A stretch of 32,967 bases of DNA from a virus, in IMG/VR virus record IMGVR_UViG_3300026097_000063, positions 1 to 32,967 of that record; one strand, given 5' to 3'. The translations under genes and the position numbers were made by a program. Within the stretch, counting starts at the first letter, position 1. Each line of letters starts with the position of its first letter. This document shows, piece by piece, positions 13,454 to 21,615 of the stretch. A model generated the notes under the pieces. That model did not search any database. It was not told the DNA's origin and saw nothing but the letters and a program-made list of their open reading frames with translations.

Positions 13454-14981
13454 GTTAGCCCAACAAGAACTGTCGCGCAGGTACTCTCTACAGGGTAGGA
13501 CGCAGGTAGCTCCTCGCGTCCAGACCATGCAAAACGCTAGACCTTCTATCAGGTCAGCTCTAAGCAACCTGATGCGCGATGCAGTAGACGCTACAGGGCT
13601 TGAGGGTGGATACCGTCAGGGGCTTCTCAATGCCGCTGGTGATATAGAATCCGCAGTGGACTTTTTGCCTGTAGCTGGTGATGTATTAGCCGTAGAGGAC
13701 GCGGCACGAGCCTATGGGCAGGGTGACATGGTAGGCGCTGGCATCAACATGATGGGCGTTGTGCCTGTTGTTGGTGATGTTGCGGCTAAGGGCGCTAAGT
13801 CAGCATTACGCTCTTTGAGAGAAACTTCTCAGTTTGGCGATATTATTCAAACCGCAAAAGCAGGTGATGTTAATGAATACCCTGTTAGAGATTTTGTTAA
13901 TGAGAAAGGGTATAGCATTAACCCTTTAATGGCAGAAGTAAATCAAGATGTAAGGCCAGAGAATATAGCAAAAGGAAGCTATAAAAAGCTGTTAAGCGAA
14001 TACAACAACAACCCAATAATTTCACAAAGAGAAAATGCAAGGCTGCTTGGGGGGCGAGTTTTATCTCCTGATGACTTGTTTGCTCAAGAAGGCACTTATG
14101 AGCAGCTACTTGGAAGCCCTTTAATTCCTTTGCCTGCGGATAAAACTATTTATGGCACAGTAGATAGGGTTGCTGGGGTAGATATATCTCCGTATACGGT
14201 TGAAGGCGGGCCTCAACATTTTGATAGATATGGCAATTGGATGAGCATGAGTGGAGCAGCAAAATCAAAGCAAGGCCATGCAAACAGGGTTAGAGCGGAA
14301 ACAAAAAAAGACCCTGTCTATGTTTACATGGGTATGGATAATTATGGCTCTAATTTTGCAGAACCAGCGTCTGTCATAGCTTCAAGATATATTAAGTCTA
14401 TTGGCGGGTTAACCAAGAAAGGCGAAGACATCCTTAATAGGCAAATGCAATCACAGTTAAATAAAGGCGACACCAAAGGAATTGCAGAATCTTGGAAAGG
14501 CTATACAACGCCAGAAGATTTAGAAGAATGGTTAAAAACCACTGATGAGTACGCTACAGCGGGTAATAAGCGCAAAGCATTTATGAGCGTTTTAACTAAT
14601 AGAGAGCTGCAAGCAGAAGGCGCCCCTATTCCTGAAGATATTTATTCAGTTATTAATGAACAATTCATGTTAGATAACCCTGCTGGGTTCAGCGGAAGTA
14701 GGGTAATGGTTGCTGCGGATGCTGATCCTTTAACAATGGAAAGAAACACAGGTCTTAATGCTTCTTATGACACCGTCATTCAAGGAGAGGGTGGGGCTGT
14801 TATAAATCAGCCAATGATACCTTGGGATGTAATGTTTCCTGACCCTGCGGCTGCAAGAGCTAATAAGCAAGGTCCGTATCGTTCTTTCCAAACATCTGGA
14901 GGCGCTCAAGATTACCAGATGGCTGACGAGCGTTGGCTTGAAGGGGTAAACAAATATCTTAGCAGTCTTCGAGACATTTAA
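13437..14981 (+). CDS. Chimeric internal virion-type protein, 514 residues
   Basis: The gene starts at TTG (GCGGAG upstream) inside the end of the portal gene. Residues 1-40 are basic and disordered. Residues about 66-125 form a small-residue hydrophobic region (SAVDFLPVAGDVLAVEDAAR; VVPVVGDVAAKGAKSAL) that could insert in a membrane. From about 13820 the DNA becomes clearly more AT-rich and the protein changes to a globular domain (TIYGTVDRVAGVDISPYTVE; DPVYVYMGMDNYGSNFAEP; ending with DPAAARANKQGPYRSFQ). The pattern of a conserved GG, a VYMGM strand and a MFPD close to the end reminds me of C-terminal domains in other large phage proteins, function unknown. P22 has no equivalent at this position. 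The composition break suggests domain exchange. Confidence 0.7.
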   Translation: MPTVAELAQQELSRRYSLQGRTQVAPRVQTMQNARPSIRSALSNLMRDAVDATGLEGGYRQGLLNAAGDIESAVDFLPVAGDVLAVEDAARAYGQGDMVGAGINMMGVVPVVGDVAAKGAKSALRSLRETSQFGDIIQTAKAGDVNEYPVRDFVNEKGYSINPLMAEVNQDVRPENIAKGSYKKLLSEYNNNPIISQRENARLLGGRVLSPDDLFAQEGTYEQLLGSPLIPLPADKTIYGTVDRVAGVDISPYTVEGGPQHFDRYGNWMSMSGAAKSKQGHANRVRAETKKDPVYVYMGMDNYGSNFAEPASVIASRYIKSIGGLTKKGEDILNRQMQSQLNKGDTKGIAESWKGYTTPEDLEEWLKTTDEYATAGNKRKAFMSVLTNRELQAEGAPIPEDIYSVINEQFMLDNPAGFSGSRVMVAADADPLTMERNTGLNASYDTVIQGEGGAVINQPMIPWDVMFPDPAAARANKQGPYRSFQTSGGAQDYQMADERWLEGVNKYLSSLRDI

Positions 14982-15114
14982 TTATTTCTAAAGCCTCTTC
15001 TTGGTTAAACTGCTCTGAGGCAACCATGTCTTCGATTGTTATTGTTTCGCCAACGGTTAAGTCAAGGTGACCAAAACACGACCAATATCTATCTAATAAT
15101 TCTTTGCAATTCAT
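14959..15114 (-). CDS. Small acidic minus-strand protein, 51 residues
   Basis: A frame on the minus strand begins at 15114 after a strong AGGAGG four bases upstream. The product starts MNCKELLDRYWSCFGHLDLT and ends EALEIIKCLEDC, strongly acidic with four cysteines and no membrane segment. It is AT-rich like the adjoining C-terminal domain of the 514-residue gene, whose last 23 bases it overlaps tail to tail. No family recognised. The ribosome-binding site and the clean fit of the slot support it. Confidence 0.55.
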   Translation of the reverse strand: MNCKELLDRYWSCFGHLDLTVGETITIEDMVASEQFNQEEALEIIKCLEDC

Positions 15115-15147
15115 ATAGCCTCCTATTTTGTAAACATAATAGCATGA

Positions 15148-15321
15148 CTAAACAGCCTCAACAAGACTCGCAATCATCCCTTCTACCTTCTCCCACAACT
15201 CCTCGGTGATAGGGCCATCTCCGGCCCTGTCAGCCTCTATTAGCTGTCCGATAGTATCAATCAAGATGTCAGACATCTGGTCTGGGTCGTCTGTCTCAAA
15301 TGCGTCCAATATATCGCTCAT
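15148..15321 (-). CDS. Small acidic minus-strand protein, 57 residues
   Basis: The start at 15321 is chosen over the upstream in-frame ATG at 15348 because AAGGAG lies six bases before it. The product is helical and very acidic (MSDILDAFETDDPDQMSDIL; ITEELWEKVEGMIASLVEAV). It is transcribed against the surrounding late genes, together with the 51-residue gene 33 bases downstream. Small acidic proteins can mimic DNA, inhibit host enzymes or neutralise a toxin; nothing here decides between these. Confidence 0.6.
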   Translation of the reverse strand: MSDILDAFETDDPDQMSDILIDTIGQLIEADRAGDGPITEELWEKVEGMIASLVEAV

Positions 15322-15374
15322 GAGTAACTCCTTGGTTAAATTACACACATATTAGCCTATTTAGCTAACAAGTG

Positions 15375-15401
15375 TTGATTTTTACCCAAATATGGTATTA
15401 T
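15375..15401 (+). promoter_or_regulatory. Extended -10 promoter before the scaffold and coat genes
   Basis: TGG-TATTAT at 15393-15401 is an extended -10 element (TGn directly before a five-of-six hexamer). TTGATT at 15375-15380 can act as a -35 element with a short 15-base spacer, a distance tolerated by extended -10 promoters. It lies about 50 bases before the scaffold gene and would restart rightward transcription after the minus-strand gene pair. Confidence 0.5.
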
Positions 15402-15453
15402 CAGCCCAAGGCACACGACCTTTCTTCGTGGCATTTACCGTAAGGGGCAAAAC

Positions 15454-16287
15454 ATGAGCGAGCTGCAACCAGAAGACAACTACACCTATGATTCCGATGA
15501 AGTAGTAGAGGAAGTAGTAGAGGAGGTAGTCGAAACTGAAGATTCTGTTGAGGAACAGGATTCCGATTCAGCACCGGAGGCTGAGGCGACTCAGGATAAA
15601 CCCATCACGTTCAGTGAAGAACAGCAGCGGATATTTGATGAGGCTGTGGGCAAAAAGGTCTTCAAGCTCCGAGAGAAGGAGCGAGAGGCAGAAGCCCTAA
15701 AGAAGCGGCTTGAAGAATTAGAAGCTAAAGTACCTGAGCAGCGTAGACCGGAAGTCCCAGACGTTCCAGACCCTTTTGCAGTTTCTGACGAGGAATACAG
15801 AAGGCAGCTAGAACAGAGAGACAGGGCTATGCAAGCTGCGATTCAGTATGACGCGCAGCAACAGGCTTTGAGGCAGCAGCAAGAGATGTTGCGCCAACAG
15901 CAAGCCCAAAAGCAGCAAGAAGCACTGACCGAGAAGGTTCAGTCTTATTCCCAACGCGCTACCAAGCTCGGGATTAAGGCAGAGGATTTGCAGGCAGCAG
16001 GTAACACGATAGCCCAGTTTGGTATTCAAGATGATGTAGCTAATTTCATCCTTGAGGAAGACCAAGGGCCATTGATTACTTCTTACCTGTCTAAGAATCT
16101 TTTAGAGCTAGAGAAGCTAAGAGATATGTCACCTGCAAGGGCGGCTGTCTACATAGCGACTACGGTCAAGCAGAAGGCTGCTGCTCTTAAACCCAAGGTA
16201 AATTCTGCTCCTGATCCATTGGAGCAGCCACACGGCGCTGGTACGGCCCCCAAACCTAGAGGGCCACAAGGCGCTACATTTGAATAG
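15454..16287 (+). CDS. Scaffolding protein
   Basis: The 277-residue protein (P22 scaffold has 303) opens with a highly acidic segment that includes a short repeat (EVVEEVVEEVVE, from two and a half copies of a 12-base unit at 15502-15531). It continues with long Gln/Glu/Arg-rich helices (QRDRAMQAAIQYDAQQQALR) and ends in a small basic region. Scaffolds guide coat assembly into a procapsid and then leave. The position immediately before the coat gene, the composition and the length all fit; sequence identity is not usually conserved in this class. AAGGGG precedes the start. Confidence 0.8.
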   Translation: MSELQPEDNYTYDSDEVVEEVVEEVVETEDSVEEQDSDSAPEAEATQDKPITFSEEQQRIFDEAVGKKVFKLREKEREAEALKKRLEELEAKVPEQRRPEVPDVPDPFAVSDEEYRRQLEQRDRAMQAAIQYDAQQQALRQQQEMLRQQQAQKQQEALTEKVQSYSQRATKLGIKAEDLQAAGNTIAQFGIQDDVANFILEEDQGPLITSYLSKNLLELEKLRDMSPARAAVYIATTVKQKAAALKPKVNSAPDPLEQPHGAGTAPKPRGPQGATFE

Positions 16288-16298
16288 GAAAAGGTAAA

Positions 16299-17561
16299 AT
16301 GGCTAACAATCTTAATAGTAACGTCACTCGGAAAGTGGCTCGGGTCTTCCTAGAAGCATTTGAGTCAAGCCGAGTTCTAACCAAGACTGTGGACACACAG
16401 CTTCTGTCAGGCAAGTTCAACCCTTCAAGTGGTTCAACTGTAGACTTCAAGCGTCCACACGACTACAACTCAATCCGTACCTCTGGCGGTGATATTAGCT
16501 CAAGCACTAAGAGCGACATCATTGCAGGTAAGGCAACTGGTACAGTACAGGACTACTTCACTGCCGCTACTGAGTGGGGCAATGTTGAGGAAGCTCTGGA
16601 GCTAGACCAGCTCGACCAGATCATTGAGCCTATGGCCCGTCGCATTGTAACGGACATGGAGCTTGACCTTGGTTCATTCATCCGCAAGAACGCTTCACTG
16701 AAGTATGGTACTCACGGCACTGCCGTAGACGCTTGGGGTGATGTGGCTGGTGCTGGCGCTTTGATGGATTCTATCGGTGTACCAATGTCTGACGACAAGT
16801 ATTACCTGATGAACCCATTCACTACTACTGCGCTGTCTTCAGCTCAGAACGGTCTGAACGCGGCTGATGGCCTTGTTCGTACTGCATGGGAAAAGGCGCA
16901 AATCTCTAGCAACTTCGGCGGCATGATGGCTCTGACCTCTAACGCGCTGTCTAGCTACACTTCAGGCGATACTGCTGACCGCGCTGGCGCACTAGCAGCG
17001 GCTCCTGACGCTACTTATGTAACAGCTAAGGACACTATGACTCAGGTTCTGTCTCTCGACGGTCTGGGTACTGGTACTATCAAAGCTGGTGACATGGTAA
17101 CTATCGCAGGCGTTAATCGTCTCAACGTAGCTACTCGTGAGCCTATGTTGGACGCTTCAGGCAACCAAGTTCCGTGGACAGGCACTGTACTCGAAGATGT
17201 GACTATCGCTGGCAACGCTGCGACTATCACTGTTTCAGGTGCTGCTATCTACGAAGCTAACGGTCAGTACAACAACGTCACTGCGGCTCCTGCCGAAGAT
17301 GCTGTTGTCACTATCCTTGGTGCTGCTTCAACTCTGTACCAGCCTAACCTCTTCTACACGAAGCAGGCATTCGGCATCGGTACTGTGAAGCTACCTAAGC
17401 TCTACAGCACTGACACAATCGCTACTACTAGCGACGGCTTCAGCATCCGTGTATCTAAGTACGCAGACGGTGACGCTAACACGCAGAAGATTCGTTTCGA
17501 CCTTCTGCCTGCATACGCTTGCTTCAACCCGCTCTTCGCAGGTCAAGGCTTCGGCGTATAA
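16299..17561 (+). CDS. Major capsid protein, P22 coat-like
   Basis: The 420-residue protein (P22 gp5 has 430) has an N-terminal arm with NVTRKVARVFLEAFESSRVL, then VDTQLLSGKF and STVDFKRPHDYNSIRT, typical of the P22 coat family with the HK97 fold. A beta-rich Ala/Thr/Val domain in the second half (about residues 245-350) fits the inserted I-domain of this family. The C-terminal part ends with RFDLLPAYACFNPLFAGQGF. Codon use is enriched for well-translated codons, as expected of the most abundant virion protein. An intrinsic terminator follows. Confidence 0.93.
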   Translation: MANNLNSNVTRKVARVFLEAFESSRVLTKTVDTQLLSGKFNPSSGSTVDFKRPHDYNSIRTSGGDISSSTKSDIIAGKATGTVQDYFTAATEWGNVEEALELDQLDQIIEPMARRIVTDMELDLGSFIRKNASLKYGTHGTAVDAWGDVAGAGALMDSIGVPMSDDKYYLMNPFTTTALSSAQNGLNAADGLVRTAWEKAQISSNFGGMMALTSNALSSYTSGDTADRAGALAAAPDATYVTAKDTMTQVLSLDGLGTGTIKAGDMVTIAGVNRLNVATREPMLDASGNQVPWTGTVLEDVTIAGNAATITVSGAAIYEANGQYNNVTAAPAEDAVVTILGAASTLYQPNLFYTKQAFGIGTVKLPKLYSTDTIATTSDGFSIRVSKYADGDANTQKIRFDLLPAYACFNPLFAGQGFGV

Positions 17562-17575
17562 CGCTAGAATGGAGG

Positions 17576-17597
17576 AGGGGGCTTCGGCCCCCTTTTC
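17576..17597 (+). terminator. Intrinsic terminator after the coat gene
   Basis: AGGGGGC, loop TTCG, GCCCCCT, then TTT on the plus strand. The seven-pair GC stem with a UUCG loop is very stable, but the U tract is short (four T in total), so termination may be partial. That would lower expression of the following genes relative to the coat protein. Confidence 0.7.
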
Positions 17598-17603
17598 GCT
17601 TAT

Positions 17604-17870
17604 ATGGCAAAACCAGCAAAAGGCAAGGCTAAGGTTAAGGTTACAGCGTCAGGCAAGAAAGTCTCCTACGGGCAGGCTGGCAAGGCTAAAGACGGTGGGC
17701 CGCGAGTACGCGCTGGGACAAGCAAGGGCGACTCATATTGCGCTAGGTCATTAGGTATCAAGAAGAGACTGCCTAAAGACAAGCAGAATGACCCCAACAC
17801 GCCAAACAATCTAAGTCGCAAGCGTTGGAAGTGTAAAGGCGCTAAATCAATGAAGGCTAAGTATGAGTGA
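17604..17870 (+). CDS. Small basic phage protein, 88 residues
   Basis: The product is lysine-rich (MAKPAKGKAKVKVTASGKKV) with a compact core containing GTSKGDSYCARSLGIKK and DPNTPNNLSRKRWKC. I know this pattern from small proteins next to coat genes in environmental podoviruses; their function is not established. The charge suggests it binds DNA or the capsid interior. It overlaps the next gene by eight bases. Confidence 0.75.
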   Translation: MAKPAKGKAKVKVTASGKKVSYGQAGKAKDGGPRVRAGTSKGDSYCARSLGIKKRLPKDKQNDPNTPNNLSRKRWKCKGAKSMKAKYE

Positions 17871-18033
17871 CGGTCTATACGCAAACATCCACGCTAAACG
17901 CAAGCGCATCAAGCGCCAAAAGGCTGAGGGCAAGACTCCCGAAAGAATGCGTAAGGTTGGCTCTAAGGGCGCACCTACAGCAAAGGCTTTTAGACAGTCA
18001 GCCAAGACAGCCAAGAAAGCAACATACGAGTGA
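17863..18033 (+). CDS. MSDGLYANIHAKRKR-type small phage protein
   Basis: A 56-residue basic protein beginning MSDGLYANIHAKRKRIKRQK and including RMRKVGSKGAPTAKAFRQSA. This family is widespread in phages beside head genes and its role is unknown to me. The ATG at 17863 lies in the end of the previous gene; the reading frame differs from a longer but featureless overlapping frame at 17867-18061, which I reject. Confidence 0.8.
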   Translation: MSDGLYANIHAKRKRIKRQKAEGKTPERMRKVGSKGAPTAKAFRQSAKTAKKATYE

Positions 18034-18041
18034 GGTGACAT

Positions 18042-18167
18042 ATGCCAATGGTAGGCGGTAAGAAATTCCCATACACGAAAGAAGGTATGAAGGCGGCAGA
18101 CAAAGCGAAGAAAAAGCGCAAGAAGAAGTCTGGCAAAACCATGAAAGGCGGAGCATCTTACGAATAA
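18042..18167 (+). CDS. MPMVGGKKFPYT-type small phage protein
   Basis: Forty-one residues, starting MPMVGGKKFPYTKEGMKAAD, followed by a run of lysines (KAKKKRKKKSGK). It is a common small phage protein, highly basic, of unknown function. GAGGTGAC precedes the start and the stop overlaps the next ATG (TAATG). Three basic small proteins in a row after the coat gene suggest capsid-associated or DNA-binding products. Confidence 0.75.
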   Translation: MPMVGGKKFPYTKEGMKAADKAKKKRKKKSGKTMKGGASYE

Positions 18168-18646
18168 TGGCTACTGTAGCTCAAGTCGCTAAGGCGGCAC
18201 TACAACGCATCTTGGTACAAGCGTCTGAGTCTCCACTTGAGCCAGACGAGTATCAGGACTTTATTTTTGCTATGAATAACTACATGGCCCAGTTAGATGC
18301 ACAAGGCATTAACTTGGGTTATACGGAAGTGTCAGATTTAGGTGATACTGTCACGATTCCGACAGGTGCATTGCGCGGACTTATTGCTAACATGGCAATA
18401 GAGGTGTCCCCTGACTACGGAGGCGTTGTCTCTGAGGGATTGGCACTAGCTGCGCGTCAAGGCTTGCAGACTATGCGTACCATTGGTCAGCGTATCCGCG
18501 CCACAGCACTACCTTCTACACTCCCTCTTGGCTCTGGTAACGAAGATGAGTCATGGGGTCTTAACGGACATTTCTATCCAGAGTATGAAGCTGAGATACT
18601 TGCTGAGACTACTGGGGCTATTGGTCTGGAGAATAATACCCAATGA
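18167..18646 (+). CDS. Head-to-tail connector, P22 gp4-like
   Basis: The 159-residue protein (P22 gp4 has 166) begins TVAQVAKAALQRILVQASES, has the EPDEYQDFIFAMNNYMAQLD helix and the LGYTEVSDLGDTVTIPTGAL segment, and ends in a flexible acidic tail, as in the P22 gp4 (tail accessory factor) family. In P22, gp4 binds under the portal and begins tail assembly. The coding order coat, gp4, gp10 matches P22 except for one inserted gene. Confidence 0.85.
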   Translation: MATVAQVAKAALQRILVQASESPLEPDEYQDFIFAMNNYMAQLDAQGINLGYTEVSDLGDTVTIPTGALRGLIANMAIEVSPDYGGVVSEGLALAARQGLQTMRTIGQRIRATALPSTLPLGSGNEDESWGLNGHFYPEYEAEILAETTGAIGLENNTQ

Positions 18647-19485
18647 CTACACGCGCACAAGGTCGTAAGAAAAGTGAGTTCGTTGCTAAAACATCGGTTG
18701 AGGCTGGCGGTTATTTAGACTATGTAGTTAATGGCACTAACTACAAGATTGCCTACACTGACTTTGTGACTAACCTCGGAGTCTCTGGCTCAATAGTCCA
18801 AGACGGTGCTGTGACTGGCGCAGCCATCCTAGACACTCAGGGGACTGTTAATAACATCCGCAACCTTGAGAATGGCTCGGGTATTGTGGCTAACGTGTCT
18901 CCTGAGAATGGCGTTATACTCGCGCACAACTTTACACAGGATGCGACAGGCGCGGCTATCTTTCTAAATACCACAGCCGACAGCCCTACGTTTGCTAGTC
19001 TGGTTGCTGGTAACGGCATAGACATTACGTCTACTGATGACTATGTGACTATCACACAAGTAGGTGTAGCTGAGTACGCCAACGTCAATATGCACGGCAA
19101 TTCTACTGAGACGGTGATTACAAGCACTGCTACTCCTGTAAAGGTTGCAGGCACATTCACAGTAGGTGATGAAGCTGGCTACACCGGAGACACGACTGGT
19201 AAAATTACCCACACAGGGAGTACTGCTAGGCACATCATCAACGCTATTGTAAGTATGACTGTTGCCAGCGGCACTAACCATACAGTGTCAATGTACATCG
19301 CTCTAAACGGCACAGTTATTCCCTCATCAAAAACAACCACCACAACATCTAACGGGCTGTACAGAAGCCTAGCCACGTTTGCTAACTTGGAGCTAGATGA
19401 GGGTGACTACGTTGAGATATTCGTCAGAAACGAATCAACAACTGACAACCTGATTGTATTGGATGCCATTATAGGGGCGCTCTAA
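18643..19485 (+). CDS. Fibre or head-decoration protein, 280 residues
   Basis: The N-terminus (MTTRAQGRKKSEFVAKTSVE) is basic and likely anchors the protein. Next comes a linker-like beta region with repeated Gly/Asn (NIRNLENGSGIVANV). The C-terminal 130 residues alternate short strands rich in Thr, Val and Ser (TETVITSTATPVKVAGTF; VSMYIALNGTVIPSSKTT; LELDEGDYVEIFVRN), much like the jelly-roll, C1q/TNF-like heads of phage decoration or fibre proteins. It is inserted between the gp4-like and gp10-like genes, an unusual position relative to P22, and overlaps both. It is probably surface-exposed; it could bind cell sugars. Confidence 0.6.
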   Translation: MTTRAQGRKKSEFVAKTSVEAGGYLDYVVNGTNYKIAYTDFVTNLGVSGSIVQDGAVTGAAILDTQGTVNNIRNLENGSGIVANVSPENGVILAHNFTQDATGAAIFLNTTADSPTFASLVAGNGIDITSTDDYVTITQVGVAEYANVNMHGNSTETVITSTATPVKVAGTFTVGDEAGYTGDTTGKITHTGSTARHIINAIVSMTVASGTNHTVSMYIALNGTVIPSSKTTTTTSNGLYRSLATFANLELDEGDYVEIFVRNESTTDNLIVLDAIIGAL

Positions 19486-20912
19486 TGCCTGTAACTCAGT
19501 TACCAATAGCGAATGGGTTTTATGTTTCAGACTCCCTGCCCATCTCCGCTCAAGAATGCACTAACTGGTATCCGAACATTGTTCAAGGTGTTGGTTTATC
19601 TCAAGAGACTCTATTCGGCACTGAGGGACTGTCTCAAGTCGCTGAGGCGCAAACTGTTAATGATATAAACCGTGGCGCACACGAGATGGCTGGCAAGCCG
19701 TATTTTGTGAATGGCGACAGGCTGTATAGGTTAGAAGAAGATTACACGCTGACGTTTATCGGTGACATTGAAGGCACTGTACGAGTCTCAATGGCTGATA
19801 ACGGCACACAGTTAATGGTCTTAGTGCCTAACGGTAAAGGCTATATCTATAACCACGTTACAGATACCTTTGCTGAGATTACGGATTCGGACTTCACTGC
19901 GAATGGCAACCCCCAGTTCGTAGTGTTCATAGATGGCTACTTCTTGGTGACCACAGACTCTAAGAAGTTCATAGTAAGCTCCATCAATGACGGCCTGAGC
20001 TATAACGCTCTTGACTTCGGTACAGCCGAGTCCGACCCTGATGACATTGTTGCTCCTGTGGTTTACAAGAACCAACTGTTTATTTCTGGCGGTCAGACGT
20101 TTGAGGCTTTCCAGAATATAGGTGGTGCTGATTTTCCTTTCCAACGTACAGGTCTATTCTTACAGAAAGGTTGTTACGCTCCATACTCACTAGTAAACGC
20201 ACAAGACACGTTTATGTGGGTAGGCGGTGGAGAGAATGAAGGGCCAGCCATCTGGGCATTGAATGGCAACTCTACAGTAAAGATTTCAACCACTGCGATA
20301 GACTCATTACTGTCCAACCTGTCAGATACGCAAGTCTCTGCTATTTACTCTTGGGCATACGCCAGCAAAGGCGCTTACTTTATAGGCTTTGCCCTGCCCT
20401 CTACAACGCTTGTATACGACACCACCAGCCAACGATGGCATGAGCGTAAGTCGTTCATAGAAGGCACTCTAGGGGCTTTCAGAGCGGCTTCTGTGGTCAA
20501 GGCGTACAACAAGATTCTGTGCGGAGACATTATAGACGGCAGGATTGGTGAATTAGACCCTGACGTTTACACAGAGTACGGCAACCCTATTATCCGCAGA
20601 GTCGCTACACAGCCTTTCCAGAACAATATGCAGTCCGTGTTCTTTCCATCCTTGGAGCTTACAGTGGAGTCAGGCGTAGGTAATTCAGACGTTGTAGACC
20701 CGCAGATAGTCTTAGAGCGAAGCAAGGACGGCAAGACTTGGAGCGGCCCTATCGCTAGATCAATAGGCAAGATCGGTGAGTATACCCGCAGGGCTATCTG
20801 GCGCAGGAACGGCAGGGCGGCTAGATTTGAGGTATTCCGCTTTACCCTGACGGATGCGGTGAAGCCTGTAATTATCCAACTCACGGCGAATATAATTGGT
20901 GGAGACAAGTGA
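19485..20912 (+). CDS. Packaged-DNA stabilisation protein, P22 gp10-like
   Basis: At 475 residues (P22 gp10 has 472) it shows the family's opening, PISAQECTNWYPNIVQG followed by LFGTEGLSQVAEA, and then a series of repeated beta blades (FIDGYFLVTTDSKKFIVSS; LFISGGQTFEAFQNIG) and the conserved DTFMWVGGGENEGPAIW. P22 gp10 is a tail hub that plugs the portal channel and holds DNA after packaging. One-base overlap with the gene before. Confidence 0.88.
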   Translation: MPVTQLPIANGFYVSDSLPISAQECTNWYPNIVQGVGLSQETLFGTEGLSQVAEAQTVNDINRGAHEMAGKPYFVNGDRLYRLEEDYTLTFIGDIEGTVRVSMADNGTQLMVLVPNGKGYIYNHVTDTFAEITDSDFTANGNPQFVVFIDGYFLVTTDSKKFIVSSINDGLSYNALDFGTAESDPDDIVAPVVYKNQLFISGGQTFEAFQNIGGADFPFQRTGLFLQKGCYAPYSLVNAQDTFMWVGGGENEGPAIWALNGNSTVKISTTAIDSLLSNLSDTQVSAIYSWAYASKGAYFIGFALPSTTLVYDTTSQRWHERKSFIEGTLGAFRAASVVKAYNKILCGDIIDGRIGELDPDVYTEYGNPIIRRVATQPFQNNMQSVFFPSLELTVESGVGNSDVVDPQIVLERSKDGKTWSGPIARSIGKIGEYTRRAIWRRNGRAARFEVFRFTLTDAVKPVIIQLTANIIGGDK

Positions 20913-21163
20913 CAAGCCCCAGACTCAACGCCGCGCAGCCTATCGTACAGCCAGATGGGACTATGGCGCAGCCCTTCAGACAATTCACTCAGGACGCAAG
21001 CCTGAGCATCCCGATAGTAGGAAATGGGTCGCCAGAAGGCGTGGTAGAGGCTCGTCAGTATAGCCTTTACATTGACTCAACAGGCTCAACAGGCGCAATA
21101 GAATACCGGAAGATGCAGCCAGATATAGGCGGCGATGTAACGCAGGGCTGGGTGGCTGTGTGA
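20909..21163 (+). CDS. Small structural-type protein, 84 residues
   Basis: Starts at GTG, overlapping the gp10-like stop by four bases. It opens TSPRLNAAQPIVQPDGTMAQ with RQFTQDAS, then a small beta region EARQYSLYIDSTGSTG and IEYRKMQPDIGGD ending WVAV. I have seen such proteins at this position in other phages with P22-like necks. It holds the place of the P22 needle gene 26 but is far shorter (gp26 has 233 residues) and shows no coiled coil, so I do not call it a needle. Confidence 0.65.
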   Translation: MTSPRLNAAQPIVQPDGTMAQPFRQFTQDASLSIPIVGNGSPEGVVEARQYSLYIDSTGSTGAIEYRKMQPDIGGDVTQGWVAV

Positions 21164-21615
21164 TTTCAGAGACTAAAGACTCTGATTTAATTAAGAAGAT
21201 TGCCACAATGCCAGAGCTGTGGAAGACCGTAGCTGAAGACGGCATGAATCCAGAGACATGGAGTCCAGACCTAACGGAAGGCTGGCTACTGTCTTCTGAT
21301 GACGAAGGGTTTGTAGGTATCTACAACGTGCATCCAAACAACGGTGTGACATTGCAGATACATCCTATGATGCCCCCAGAGACGAGAGGCAAAAGAGCCT
21401 ACAAGTCGGCAAAAGAAGTATTGGGGTGGATATTTGGCAACACTCAGTATGAAAAGGTAGTGTGCCAAATCCCTGTAATCTATAGAAATGTAAAATTGTT
21501 TGCGATGAAGGCAGGAATGAGAGAAGAAGGCTTAAACCGCAAAAGCTACCTAAAAGATGGTAAAATACACGATCAATGGCATCTAGGTATTGCCAAACAG
21601 GAATTTAAGTTATGA
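21160..21615 (+). CDS. GNAT-like protein in the P22 gp14 position
   Basis: The 151-residue product starts at GTG (four-base overlap). It has the strand-helix layout of an acetyltransferase-like fold: GFVGIYNVHPNNGVTLQIHP, RGKRAYKSAKEVLGWIF (helix after a possible cofactor loop), YEKVVCQIPVIYRNVKLFAM, and a last strand with GLNRKSYLKDGK. P22 gp14 (172 residues) occupies the same place and has a comparable predicted fold; it is needed for infectious virions. Whether any acetyltransferase activity exists is doubtful. Confidence 0.6.
   Translation: MISETKDSDLIKKIATMPELWKTVAEDGMNPETWSPDLTEGWLLSSDDEGFVGIYNVHPNNGVTLQIHPMMPPETRGKRAYKSAKEVLGWIFGNTQYEKVVCQIPVIYRNVKLFAMKAGMREEGLNRKSYLKDGKIHDQWHLGIAKQEFKL

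Noticed and set aside
14982-15453. Search for a terminator between the opposing genes and the late operon
   Set aside because: No GC-rich hairpin followed by a T run was found in either direction.
17449-17754. A 101-residue frame across the end of the coat gene and the terminator
   Set aside because: It crosses the intrinsic terminator and overlaps two supported genes, with no domain of its own.
17867-18061. A 64-residue plus-strand frame after the lysine-rich gene
   Set aside because: The overlapping 56-residue frame at 17863-18033 matches a known small phage family and explains the region.
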